DNA of 64,000 nt from Vicia villosa (GCF_029867415.1 NW_026705402.1:1-64000), one strand, 5' to 3'; shown: positions 11,758-23,098, counted from the stretch's first letter. Notes: generated from the letters alone by a model not told the origin. Program-made: numbers and translations.

Positions 11758-12272
11758 TTTAATATTTACCCAACATCTTCTAAAGACATCTACTGCCCTT
11801 TCAAGGAGTTTCCCCGTTAATCTTCTACAAGATACTTCTTCTCGAGCTTTGTTTAAAGCCTAATCTTTTTACATCAGTCAATGATATATCTTATTCGAGC
11901 ACCTCTTCAGGTAGTCTTCTATAAGACATTAATTCATTTTAATGAATCTCCTTCAAGTACAAATCAATGCATATGATCCAGTCTGAAAAGCATCTGCTTT
12001 AGACAAACAATTCTTCAAACATCTGATGGCATCTTCAAGCCCATCTCCGACAAGCACCTTTCAATACTTCAAGCTCGGATATAGTCTAACATATGACTTA
12101 TCCTGACTTTCATACTTATCCAGATCAGATGGCATCTTTAAGCCCATCTTCTACAAAAAGTCCCTATCTCAGCAAGGGCAAATTTCTTGGGTATTCTAGT
12201 GTTCAATCCTCTTCTACCTTCAGACTCCGACAGGCACACAGGCCAATCTACATCTTCAGGTTTAAGAAAATT

Positions 12273-12285
12273 GAACAGGGGCAGC
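12273..12285 (+). promoter_or_regulatory. Polypurine tract before unit 1 LTR
   Basis: GAACAGGGGCAGC immediately precedes the LTR start TGTCATACCCC. The same tract precedes the other LTRs here (32578-32590, 40275-40287, 57192-57204, and complement of 22298-22310). It is the expected primer for plus-strand DNA synthesis. Confidence 0.75.
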
Positions 12286-13728
12286 TGTCATACCCCAAAA
12301 TTTGCCCATACAGTTTCTCTTATACAAGTTCAAAACAATACACAAAGCTCCAAGACACACTCTCCTAAACAAAGCTCAGAAACTAGGGTTTGAATTGTTC
12401 AAAGGAAAATCAGTAAATCAATGGATCAAAAGCTCCAAGGCATCTCATATGGTCTATGATACCCCACACTATCTCCAATTCAAAAGATTTCCATCTCAAG
12501 CATATTCATGACCCATTATAAGACCCGTGAAGCCATTCTTTTATTTCTTATCATTATTATTATTTTATTTTGGAATTTATTTATTTAAATTCTTAAATAA
12601 AGTAAATGAATAATGAAAAACATAAAAGAAATTGGTTCATTTTGTGATCAAACCTCGAGTAAATATCTGAGTTTACTATAGGAAAATTCGGGCGCTATGA
12701 TCGTCACAAGTTAGGCTATTATGGAAAAAATGTGAAGGTTAAATAGAGCAATTTTGAATGTTTGATTAAAAAATCCCAATTAGTGGGGGTGTAAACATGA
12801 AACCTCCAGGCCCATTTGTGCATCATCTTGATTTTGGTTTTATTTTTGATTTTTATCTAACTTAAATCAAAATAAATTGAAACAAATCAAATGGCAATTG
12901 TGGTGTACGTGAATATATTTTCCTGATAAATAATCAACCAAAAATCTAATTGAAGTTTGATTGCGTTCAAAAACAGCAAATTTTAATTTCCTCCAAATCA
13001 AATCTCTAATTGATTTCAATCACAAGGATTCAGACATATTTGATTCATCTGTAGTAACCTAAAATCATCTCCATATATACCTAGTCCTAATCATAATAGG
13101 GGGGGATTTTTTCGGCCAAGAGAAGCTCTGTTCGAAAACTCAACAAACTCAAGAAATTGAAGAATCGGTTTTGGAGTTTGAGAAGTTTCAGAAGACTTTT
13201 TCCAGTTTCAACGTGTTCCTAAAGGTTCCCTGAATCGATACCAATTGATACCAAGTCCTGAAGCATCGCAAATCATCGTCTGTGGCTCACGGTTTGTCAA
13301 ATTTTGTTTCGGATCGATTCGTGTAATTCATGTATCATACGTGTGTTTTAATTACATATTCATGTTTATGATTGTGTCTGCAAGCTTTCTGGTTCGTTAG
13401 TTTAAGTTTTGAGTGCAGATTCGAAGTTCCGCCATGGATGAGGTTTTAAGCTCCGAATTAGGGATTTTTATCCTAGGCGAAATTAGATCCGATAAATGAC
13501 ATCATTCGATTCGTGAGGAGATATAGATTCGATCTGTTTTTTTTCTTTGCGTTTTTGTTGATAATTTGCAGGTTGTAGCCACACAAGAAAAGCGTTGCTG
13601 AACGTGTTTCTTCTTTTCCAGAAATTTGAGCGAAGAAGATGAGTCATGGCCGCGCAAACGTTTTGTTGTTTTTTTAAATATTGTTTTGGATATATTGTTA
13701 ATGGAGTGCAGTGTCATCAGCAAACAAA

Positions 13729-13797
13729 AGCTGGCACAGTTGGTTAACGAAAAGGACTGTTCACCAACGAGACCGGGGTTCGATCCCCAGTGTCTCT
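13729..13797 (+). ncRNA. tRNA-like segment in unit 1 LTR
   Basis: A-box-like TGGCACAGTTGG and B-box GGTTCGATCCC at tRNA-like spacing, with the middle (GTTCACC, then GAGACC) reminiscent of tRNA-Glu. The T-arm is nearly intact. No pairing acceptor stem is visible, so it is not a working tRNA. A T-run of nine follows at once (from 13802), as a Pol III terminator would. Possible SINE head or internal Pol III promoter. Confidence 0.6.
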
Positions 13798-13850
13798 CTT
13801 CTTTTTTTTTTCCGCTAATAAATCTTTTGTTTGAGTTAAGTTATTTTCAG

Positions 13851-15058
13851 ATCCCACGCGGCAGATCCGCGCGAGACTACCATGCGCCTCCAATTATCAA
13901 CCATCTGATCTCAGGAGAAGCGCATCCAACGTCTTCAAAAGCGAGGATGCATCATGATCTGTCAGAGGCACGCCATACAGGATCCAAAACGCTAAGTTTT
14001 TTTTCTTTTTAATGTTTTTATTTATATATTTATATATATATGTTTTATTATTTGTTTTTTTCTTTTCCTTTTTTTTTTCTTCTTTTACTTATAAAATCTA
14101 TATATATTTTCTAAAACTTTTTTTTAATAATAATTATTTTATTTAATATATTTATTATATATACTTATTTATTATATTTATTTATTTTAATTATATTAAT
14201 TTATTTAACATCTTTAAAAATTCATATTCATTGTATTTTAATTCCAAAAATTCCTAAAAATTATTCTTACACTCGATTTAATTTTCTTATCCCGATTTAA
14301 TTAATTAGGTAGCGAGACCAATAATTAATTAAATCGCTCGCGGTTTTTTTAATTCGTACCCTAATCAGGGTTTACGAGGATCATGCCATACACTGAAATC
14401 TTTCTTTTTCTATGCCTTTTCAGGGTTGCTTTTCAAATACGTTCCGACTACTCGCCACGCCCTTCACAAAGCTAAGTATTTAATTTATTTTAAAAGTCTA
14501 TTTTGTTTCCTTTTGATTTTAGGGTTTGCCCTTATATTTTTGAACTGTGCATACATTCACTCCATCTATTTTTTTGCCTTTGCCTTTTTCAGGGTTACCC
14601 CGAGGCTTTCCGCCAACCATATCAGATCAAATTCGAAGCTAAGTTCCTTTTATTATTATTAATTATTCTTTTTACTTTTATGGTTGATAAAGTTCGCCTT
14701 CGAACCGATAATGCACTCACTCTCTGTTTTCTGTCTCTTCTTTTTCCTTTTCAGGGTTTGTCAAATGCCAAAGCTACGTCGTTGGTAACCCTAAACCCTA
14801 TTTTATTTTATGGCTTTTATTATTACTTGTGCCAAACCCTGTTGGGGATCCGCTGGTTTCACTTTCCCCTCCCCGTTATTGCTTTATATACTGCGTGGTT
14901 AGTAATTTAGGGAGTGCAAATTTAAACTGGATTAGAGTCACTAATTACAAGATAAATAACTGAATTGAACCACATGATTGATGCACACACGCACTCTTTT
15001 GGGGTAACCTCTCTGTTGCCTTGTTGCCTGTTGCCTGTTGCCTTTGTGTTTTTTGCAG
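13851..15058 (+). other. Array of exon-like modules in unit 1 LTR
   Basis: A series of short segments, each entered by a pyrimidine-rich CAG acceptor and left by a GT donor: 13851-13995 (TTATTTTCAG/ATCC to GCTAA/GT), 14424-14475 (CTTTTCAG/GGTT to GCTAA/GT), 14593-14642 (TTTTTCAG/GGTT to GCTAA/GT), 14755-14784 (CTTTTCAG/GGTT to TTG/GTAACC), and a last acceptor TTTTTTGCAG at 15058. AT-rich, intron-like stretches separate them. The same plan appears in the two other LTR types. Splicing is inferred, not shown. Confidence 0.5.
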
Positions 15059-15741
15059 AATAAGCCATGTCCCTCGAATACGAGGATACCTCAGCCATGC
15101 TGCCTCGATAAATAAAGGTCATGCGACCCTAAATGATGCTGCCTTCGATACACAAATATGACCTCGACCCTCGGAAGTTGCCTACGGAAAAGGCTGAGGT
15201 ATCCTCTGGTTGCCTACGAATAAGGCTTATTCTGATCCTTACCTTAGACTACCTGCCCTTCTATGGCATGGGACAGTCTTATGGCGAAGGATATTTCGAT
15301 GACCCGTTTACCTCCAAACGAAAGGCTTCCTGCCCTCTTATGGTAATGATTGACCCTTTCATTCTGAAAGGCTAAAAAGAGACCTATCATCTGAGTTTAA
15401 GGTAATTGCCCCTAATTTCCTTGCAATGCTCAATTTTCATATTCTTTCTCACAATTCTTCAAAAACTGGCTACGCTCATTTACGAGCTAAAGTCCACTTT
15501 TTTTTTCTTTCATCTACTTTTAATAAAGACAAACGAGCAAGCAAAGAAATTAAGAGCCCATGGAAAACCATGGATGCAAAGGGTGCCTTACACCTTCCCT
15601 TTGCATAAATTACCCCCCGAACTTAGATTTCTTTAAAAAGGTTTTTTTTCTGTTTCTTTTTGCCTTTCCGAATTTGTTTGGATAAAATAAAAGTCGGTGG
15701 CGACTCTTGCTTACCGCGACATTTCGATCGATAAAAAAGTC

Positions 15742-15792
15742 CATCCCTGTTGCAATGATACTTTGAGAAAGAACCTATCTGAATTGTAGCAT
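15742..15792. other. Unit 1/2 junction: 9-bp filler plus 42-bp inverted microduplication
   Basis: After the truncated LTR come CATCCCTGT (15742-15750) and then 15751-15792, an exact 42-bp reverse complement of 7022-7063. Sequence then resumes in gag at the base equivalent to 8098. This is a templated-insertion signature at a rearrangement breakpoint. Confidence 0.9.
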
Positions 15793-16846
15793 TCAAGATG
15801 AGGATTATGCTGATGAGAAGTATAGACTACTAGAAGAGCGCCTGAGAAGCGTGGAAATTCAGAAGGTACCTGGGCTGGATTTTGAAGAACTAGGACTCGT
15901 TCCTGGGGTAGTTATTCCTCCAAAATTCAAAACTCCCGCCTTTGCTAAGTATGATGGAGTCTCTTGTCCAAAGATGCACTTGAGGTCTTATGTAAGAAAG
16001 ATTCAGCCCCACACTGTTGATAAGAGGCTCTGGATCCATTTCTTCCAAGAGAGTTTATCTGGAACTCAACTCGAATGGTACTATCAACTGGAAAGTACCA
16101 ACATCCGTACTTGGGAAGATTTGGTTGTTGCTTTCTACCAGCAATACCAATACAATGCTGACCTCGCACCAACTCGCATACAACTACAAAGCATGTCTAT
16201 GGGACCCGAGGAAAGTTTCAAGGAGTATGCTCAAAAATGGAGAGATCTAGCTGGAAGAGTCAAACCCTCCTTGAGTGATAGAGAATTGGTTGATATGTTC
16301 ATGAATACACTTACTGGTCCTTTCTACAGCCATTTGCTGGGAAGTTCGTCATCTGGATTCACTGACCTCATACTGACTGGAGAACGTGTTGAAAGTGGTA
16401 TCCGAAGTGGAAAAATTCAGGTGGCTACTTCTTCTGGTACTATTCAAAAGCCATACAATGGGAAGAATGAATCCAACACTGTCGGGGCAGTACTGGTCCC
16501 TAGTCAGGCTCCAACACAGCAACAACAACAGAAAGATCGACGTAAACAACAAGGTGGACAACGTACTTGGAAATCAAAACCCAAGAGGTCATTTACCCCA
16601 CTACACATGCCATTGGATCAAGCTTTGCAACACTTGCTCGATCAAAGTCTGATAACTCTACTGCCTCCATACTCAGCTCCTTCTAATCCCGTCCCTGGGT
16701 ACAAACATCATGCAAGATGTGCTTACCATTCAAATAGCCCTGGTCACGACACAGAAGAGTGTGGGCCATTGAAACATAAAATTCAAGACTTGATCGAAGA
16801 AGGGATCGTCGAATTTGGCCAACCAGAGGAGCCACACAAAGTCTAA
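15793..16846 (+). pseudogene. gag: Unit 2 gag, 5'-truncated
   Basis: Identical frame to unit 1 gag from its base 8098 to the stop, missing about the first 104 residues: the start codon, coiled coil and most of the acidic region. The capsid core and the C-x2-H-x5-H-x4-C knuckle are intact. There is no in-frame ATG before KMHLRSY near 15975, and an in-frame TGA lies upstream at 15764, so no near-complete Gag can be made. A few substitutions from unit 1 are shared with unit 3 (for example Arg for His in the Gln-rich linker). Confidence 0.85.
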
Positions 16847-18547
16847 AAGATGGCTATTTAGATCATTAATTTACTCGCATTCGCAATTTCTTTCCTGTTT
16901 GTTTAAACATTCGTCTTATGTCAGACTCTATTTATTTTATCATAATCATTAATGCATTGCATATGTTTGTCTTGATTTATTTCTCTTCCTATTTCTATAT
17001 TAAACTTTGTTTTTACTTAGTTTTCTTTATGATATTTAACTCTCGCTAAAGCGGTAAGCCTTTTGAGGGAGGATGACGAAAACAATACCGCAACCTCATA
17101 CAGTATGCTTTTGAACAGACTATGCTGACGATGTACAGACATTGTTTCAATTCCCAAACAGTGGAGATATAAGGATGTTAATCCCTCGTCAACCCCTTTG
17201 AGCCTAAGGAGTAGAAGTTTTTTCTTTGCATAATTTAAAACCCTTAATCATAACCTGGGGCAGGGTAGTTACTCAGTTAACTCAATTATCTTAGTAGTTG
17301 TCTACACAAATAATGATGGGTTCCCGCAACCATTAAGTCAGGCAGTCAATATCCACCAAAAAAAGAAAACGCTGTCAAGTCAAAACCTATGAAGGAGACT
17401 TATCAAAAATCAAAACATCCCGCTGACTGTAATCTCAAAATAAACAGTTCAGATAAAAGTTAGGGATAACAAAATCAAAGTCAAAGGAGGGCACTACAAA
17501 TCCTCGACAAAAGAAAAAAAGAGTTACAAAAAAGGGATGACTGCCCGTCCAAATAAACTCCCGTTGCTTTATCCATCATCAAATGTCAATGTTATGACGT
17601 CAAGCTTTGCTAAAGTAGAAACACAAAGTTAACTGAGCTTAGGACCGAAGATCATCACGAAGAAGGGTGGGTACAATCAAATTTTGAGCCTTTATCCTTT
17701 GTTTCTTAAACCGTGAACCAAGCCACGTTACAACCCTTGAAAGTCCTAACTGAAGCATGGTTAGTTCAAAAGCGTACTGTCGCAAAAAGGGTATCCTGAC
17801 TCCTTAAAGTTTACCATAAATCTTGAGTTGATATCATGTTTTACAAATATCGCTTTCTTACATCTTTTGTTTTACTAAAAAACGTTTTCTAAACTTCAAG
17901 ACAGACATATGCATTGCATTTTATGAGTGTCATTATAAAACAATTTTGTCTACGTAATTTCAAATGGCTGACATCAAGAAGAATCTGCATGGGGCATAAT
18001 TAATGACTAAAAGTCCTCCCGACAAATAAATTTGCAGAGACGTCTCATATGCGTGACTCGATCAACTAAAAGCTTGTTTACACAAAGGGCATGACATATT
18101 ATTATCCCGTCTACTATGAGAAAACTAGTCATGATTCATAGAACCTCTCAGAGGCACTGAAAAACCAGAGAAGTTAGTCCATCACTGGGGGCATGTCACA
18201 TCAGTCACAACTCTCAACAAATGCTATTTAGCTACTAGCATCAGATGATGTCAGTATATGTCTCTTATTTGAAGTTCTAATTCCAAATTCAAGTATCGGG
18301 CATACCAAGCTATTAATTCCAGGGGCAGGTATACTCTCGCAAGTGTTTTTCAACAGCAAGTATTCAAAGACAAGGGGCAATGAAGAATTCAAAATCTCTG
18401 GACATTCCCCACAGAGCAGTTTTCATAATATATCCCCACATAACAAGTCATCTTCAGGCCATCTCTTCCTAACAGAGACTTGGTTCCCCAACGGATTTTA
18501 TATCTCCAACATAATCTTCTTCTCTAGCATGTTTTATTCAAACTCGC
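16847..18547 (+). other. Unit 2 3' untranslated region, left part
   Basis: Near-identical to 9152-10852 of unit 1 and interrupted at CTCGC (18543-18547) by the minus-strand element. It resumes at 31153 with the duplicated CTCGC. Confidence 0.9.
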
Positions 18548-18764
18548 TGTAATACGGTGAACTGACTTTTTATTAATCGAAATGTCGCGGTAAGCAAGAG
18601 TCGCCACCGACTTTTATTTTATCCAAACAATATTCGGAAAGGCAAAAAGAAACAGAAAAAAACCTTTTAAAGAAAATCTGAGTTCGGGGGGTAATTTATG
18701 CAAAGGGAAGGTGTAAGGCACCCTTTGCATCCATGGTTTTCCATGGGCTCTTAATTGCTTTGCT

Positions 18765-18964
18765 TGCTCGTTTGTTTAGAGAATGTAGATGAAAGAGATA
18801 GGGACTTTAGCTTGTGAATAAGCGTTGCCCTGCTCGTTTGTTTAGAGAATGTAGATGAAAGAGATAGGGACTTTAGCTTGTGAATAAGCGTTGCCCTGCT
18901 CGTTTGTTTAGAGAATGTAGATGAAAGAGATAGGGACTTTAGCTTGTGAATAAGCGTTGCCCTT
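18765..18964. repeat. 66-bp tandem triplication inside the LTR
   Basis: Three copies of a 66-bp unit containing CTCGTTTGTTTAGAGAATG and GGGACTTTAGCTTGTGAATA. The other LTR has the identical array at 27620-27819. The array and right-hand LTRs have a single, diverged equivalent near the TTTCATCTACTTTT region. Confidence 0.9.
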
Positions 18965-19373
18965 TTGAAAAATTATGAGAAAGAATATAATAAAAAGGTT
19001 TGAGCATTGCAAGGCAATTAGGGGCAATTACCTTAAACTCAGATGATAGGTCTCTTTTTAGTCTTTCAGAATGAAAGGGTCTATCCTTGCCATAAGAGGG
19101 CAGGAAGCCTTTCGTTTGGAGGTTGAAGGGTCGTCGAAGCATCCTTTGCCATAAGACTGCCCCATGCCATAGAAGGGCAGGTAGTCTAAGGCAAGGATCA
19201 GAATAAGCCATTTCGTAGGCAGCCAGAAGATACCTCAGCCTTTTTCCGTAGGCAACTTCCGAGGGTCGAGGTCATATTGTGTATCGAAGGCAGCATCATT
19301 TAGGGTCGTATGACCTTTGATTATCGAGGCAACATGGCTGAGGTATCCTCATATTCGAGGGACATGGCTTATT

Positions 19374-20914
19374 CTGCAAAAACACGAGGCAACAAGTAAC
19401 AAGGCAACAAGGCAACGAGGCAACAGGCAACAGGCAACAAGGCAACAGAGAGAGGTTACCCAAAAGCGTGCGTGTGTGCACCAATCACGTGATTATATTC
19501 AATTATATTATCTTGTAAATTAGTGATTCTAAATTCAATTCATGGTTGCCACTCCCTATTTTACTAACCACGCAATAATAATATAATAATATAATTTAAG
19601 TGCCTTCAAGGCCAAACAATACAACCAGTAAACAGTTACATAATAGTGGGGGAAGGGGACAATGAAACCAGCGGATCCCTTAATAGGGTTTGACATAAGT
19701 AATAATAAAAATAGGGTTTAGGTTTACCAACATTCGTAGCTCTGGCGATTTGGCATTCGATAAACCCTGAAAATTGGAAAAGAAAGAATAAACAGAGGGG
19801 TGAGTGCATTATCGGTTCGGAGGCAAACGAGGTTAACCCTAAAAATATAAGGATAAAGAATTTAAAAATAATTAAATAAACAAAGAAAGGCACTTAGCTT
19901 TGCATTTGATCTGATATGGTTGGCAGTCGGAGGAAGCCTCGGGGTAACCCTGAAAAATGGCAAAGGCAAAAGAGAAGGAAGGCAAGACAAACCCTGATTT
20001 TAAAAGGAAACAAAATAGACTTTGAATAAATAGAATACTTAGCTTTGTTTTGACGTAGGTTGATAGTCGGGGGTTGCCTGAAGCATTGACTCTGATCCTC
20101 GGAGAATTGACAGAAAAATAACAAGAAACAGTGAGTGTATGGCTAATTCAATGGCAATTAAATTTAACCCTAATTTGATAAAAAAGAACAAGATAAAATA
20201 AAATGATTATTTAAAATAAATACGAAATAGGACTTAGCTTTTGGCTTGACGTGGCGCATAGTCGGAGTGTATTGGAAAAGCAAACCTGAAAAGGACACAG
20301 AAAAAGAAATATTCAGTGTAGAGAATGATCTTCGTAATCCCTGATTTTTAGGGAATGAGTTTTATGAGAAACATCGACACGCTAAGTTAATGGGCAACAC
20401 CTACCTCAAACATCTATGGCTACTAGGGTTCTAAGGCTAACACATCCTAAAAATTAATTATTGGTTATGAACCTAATTAATTTTTATTAATCCTGATTTG
20501 ATTAACCCTAAATTATTTAACCTAAAAACTAGTCAATTAAAATCCAAATTAAAATTACTAACTAGAACCTAAATTAATTATTAAATTACCTATTCTAATT
20601 ATTTAAAGAAAATATAAGGATTAATCTAATAATAAAAGGCTGATTTTAATTATCTAATTTTAAAAGAGTTTTAAGAAAAAAAGATTTGAGAAAAGTTTTG
20701 TGGTTGAAAAGAAAGAAAATAAACAATTAGAATAAAAAAGGCAAGATATAAAGAATTTGAAAGAAGAAAACTCAGCTTATGATTGGGTGTGGTTGGTATC
20801 TGAAGGTGCGTGATACTCCTGCATCTTAATGGGCGTTGGATCCTGTTTCCATGAGATCTGAGGGCTGATAGACATAGGTACACCGTAGTCATGCATGGGT
20901 CGGATACGTTGGAT
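19374..20914 (-). other. Array of exon-like modules in minus-element LTR
   Basis: On the minus strand: CTCTCTTGCAG/ATCC to GCTGA/GTTTTC (20914-20773), TCCTTTTCAG/GTTTG to GCTAA/GT (20285-20233), GCTTCAG/GCAACC to GCTAA/GT (about 20080-20040), TTTTTCAG/GGTTACC to GCTAA/GT (19952-19903), TTTTCAG/GGTTTATC (19772-19736), then TTTTTGCAG at about 19374. The word CCGACTA recurs in the middle modules. Same order as in the array-unit LTR, with one module more. Confidence 0.5.
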
Positions 20915-20953
20915 CTGCAAGAGAGGCTTTTGATGGAAAATAAAAGAAATAAG

Positions 20954-21029
20954 GGCAAGAGGCAAGGATCGAACCCTTGCCCTTGCGTTTAGCATCAGAC
21001 GCGCCTTCCAACCGCTCCGCCCTTTTGCC
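20954..21029 (-). ncRNA. tRNA-like segment in minus-element LTR
   Basis: On the minus strand a 76-nt segment has nearly pairing ends (GGCAAAA with TCTTGCC, 6 of 7), a D-arm-like GCGGAGCGGTTGGAAGGCG (A-box region) and a perfect T-arm, CAAGG / GTTCGAT / CCTTG, extendable to 7 bp. It resembles Leu/Ser-type tRNAs in the D-arm but lacks a clean 5-bp anticodon stem. This is the best-preserved of the tRNA-like segments in this window. T-runs (TTTCTTTTA) follow. Confidence 0.6.
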
Positions 21030-22297
21030 TCATGTGATAACATAATCATCGTAAAATTATATAAAGAAATAAAACAAAAAATTTAAAAATAAAAAAAATA
21101 CGCGCGGGCTCCATCATCTTCTTCCCCATTGATTTTCTGAACATACAGCAAGCTTTGGCTACGGTTTGGTTATGTAGCTACAGACTCCCATCACTCCAAC
21201 CTGCGATAGATCATCAAACCGAACGAAATAATAATCCCAATCGATTGTAAACTTCCCTACGAATCCATTGGAACCCTTAATTTGGTCAAAATTTGCCTCT
21301 AGAACAAATCCCCAATTTGTAAGGTCGAAACCCTAGCTATGGTGGAACACCATACCTGCACTCAAACTCTAATCAAGCAACCCAAAAAGCATAGGAACAT
21401 CAACACAAACACGTATATGCAGTCAAATTATGTTAATGATGCGTAAATTATAGGAATGGATTCTTAGTAACAAACGTGCAAACCGTTGTGTATGGGACTG
21501 CGTTTCTGACGGCTCCAGGCTCGATAGCGATCGGGATTGCTTCAAAGAGGCCCCAGGATTGTTGTTTGATATTCAAAACTTCTTGAATTGCGCTGCTAAT
21601 TTGAAACCGTTTTGAACTTTTTCCTTGGATTTTTGTGCTCGGCTATGGCTTTTGGGTCCTCGAATCCTTGTACTGATCCAAGTATTTATAAGAGAAGAAG
21701 TAGGTCAACAGAAACAAATTCAATATTCATCTTTTGGAGATTGAGATTTGATTGAAGAAAAAATAGAAACTTTCAATTAGCCAAATCACATATTCAATCA
21801 AGCTTTCCACGATTTTCTGTCATATAGATTGAATTTTCTGGTTCTTTGAAAGATTTAGCCTATAATTTGGGATTACAATCCCATTATTTTATATTTTTAA
21901 TAACTTATTTAATATTTAAATGAATAAAAAACTCAGATAAATATTAATAAAATTTTATAAAAATAAAAATGATAGGACTAAGGACTTCTTTTAAGGCCAT
22001 GGGCTTGGATCAATTTAAGTTCAATGGACTTCATTTCTATTTGCACCTAAAAGCCAAAAAGAAATAGAATAATATATAAACATAATAAAATGATTTACTA
22101 ATATTAATTATAAATTAAATTAAAATTAAAATTGTAAACCAGAAGAATTAGTAAATTGAAAATGTCATTAAATCGTACAAACGAACAAAACGTGCAAAGA
22201 TGAATATGTAATGTATATGAATGCTAATGCAAATGGTGTAAATGATTCTGAAGTGATAAGCCAGATAAAAAAGGAAGGCAAATTTTGGGGTATGACA

Positions 22298-22310
22298 GCT
22301 GCCCCTGTTC
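22298..22310 (-). promoter_or_regulatory. Polypurine tract of the minus element
   Basis: Complement reads GAACAGGGGCAGC directly before the LTR start, identical to the tract in the other Ogre-like copies. Confidence 0.75.
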
Positions 22311-22490
22311 AATTATCTTAAACCTGAAGATGTAGAGTGGTCTGCGCGCCAGTCGGTATCTGAAGGTGGAAGATGATTGAACATAAGAATACCAAGAAAT
22401 TTGCCCTATTTGAAGTAGGGACTTTTGTCGGGGATGGGCTTGTGGATGCCATCTGGTAGTTGAATTTTGAGAAGATGTTGTTTGCGCGTT

Positions 22491-23098
22491 GACCGTGTCA
22501 TTACCGTTCGTGGTAGATGAATTAGATCCTTGGGAATTGATCGTGTCAGTATCGTTCGTGATACTTGAATTAGATCTTGGAAAGATGATCGTGTCTTCAT
22601 CGTTCGTGATGATAGAATTAGATCTGAGGAGATAATCGTGTCTTCATCGTTCGTGATGATAGAATTAGATCTGAGGAGATAATCGTGTCTTCATCGTTCG
22701 TGATGATAGAATTAGATCTGAGGAGATAATCGTGTCTTCATCGTTCGTGATGATAGAATTAGATCTGAGGAGATAATCGTGTCTTCATCGTTCGTGATGA
22801 TAGAATTAGATTCTCTTGTCGTGTCAGCACCGTTCGTAGTAACTGAATTAGACTGGGAGGGTCAGTGATCGTGTCTACACCGTTCGTGATGATAGAATTA
22901 GATCTCTGAGCGTCGACCGTGTCAGTACCGTTCGTAGTAACTGAATTAGATCTTTGAAAATGATCGTGTCATTACCGTTCGTGGTAAATGAATTAGATCT
23001 TCGGGCATTGACCGTGTCAGTACCGTTCGTAGTAGCTGAATTAGATCTTGAATATGATCGTGTCATTACCGTTCGTAGTAAATGAATTAGACCTTGGG
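22491..23098. repeat. 47-bp minisatellite in minus-element 3' UTR
   Basis: About a dozen copies of a 47-bp unit with core TCGTGTCTTCATCGTTCGTG plus AGAATTAGATCTGAGG; the central copies (about 22575-22800) are near-identical and the flanking ones diverged. A related single copy occurs on the opposite strand in the right-hand element near 56977-57018. Confidence 0.9.

Larger units (their letters stand above)
9152..12285 (+). other. Unit 1 long 3' untranslated region between gag and LTR
   Basis: About 3.1 kb with no recognisable pol domain in any frame. Chance open frames exist, one of 218 codons ending at 11304 that lacks an ATG at its start. It contains the minisatellite at 11362-11757 and ends in a G-rich tract before the LTR. 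Short stretches (near 9352-9560 and 9990-10110) are conserved in the right-hand element and, on the opposite strand, in the minus element, suggesting retained cis signals. Confidence 0.7.
12286..15741 (+). repeat. Unit 1 LTR, 3' end truncated by about 16 bp
   Basis: Starts TGTCATACCCC. It ends at AAAAAAGTC, where the complete unit 3 LTR continues to CAGTTCACCGTATTACA. Inside: a tRNA-like segment (13729-13797), exon-like modules 13851-13995, 14424-14475, 14593-14642 and 14755-14784, an acceptor at 15058, and a 14-bp inverted repeat AGGATACCTCAGCC (15083-15096 against 15192-15205). Loss of the last bases would abolish integrase recognition of this end. Confidence 0.85.
18548..22297 (-). repeat. 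3' LTR of the minus element (3750 bp)
   Basis: Read on the minus strand it runs from TGTCATACCCCAAAATTTGCC (ending at 22297) to CACCGTATTACA (18548). It contains a tRNA-like segment (20954-21029), exon-like modules (20914-20773, about 20285-20233, 20080-20040, 19952-19903, 19772-19736), an acceptor at 19374, and a 66-bp triplication (18765-18964). Confidence 0.92.

Noticed and set aside
14503..14910. Open frames in the LTRs that look like small membrane proteins (rich in Phe, Leu, Tyr)
   Set aside because: They are products of the T-rich intron-like stretches; the frame is not kept among the three LTR types.
15851..16846. Complete 331-residue Gag starting at 15851
   Set aside because: The first codon there is GTG within the conserved VEIQKV segment; it is the interior of a truncated gag.
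20954..21029. A functional nuclear tRNA gene
   Set aside because: The T-arm is perfect and the acceptor stem nearly so, but no clean 5-bp anticodon stem with 7-nt loop can be drawn, and the sequence lies in an LTR present twice. Called tRNA-like only.
22491..23098. Regular 47-bp repeats resembling a CRISPR array
   Set aside because: Repeats are directly adjacent without unique spacers, no cas genes, and the DNA is a plant genome. It is a retrotransposon minisatellite.
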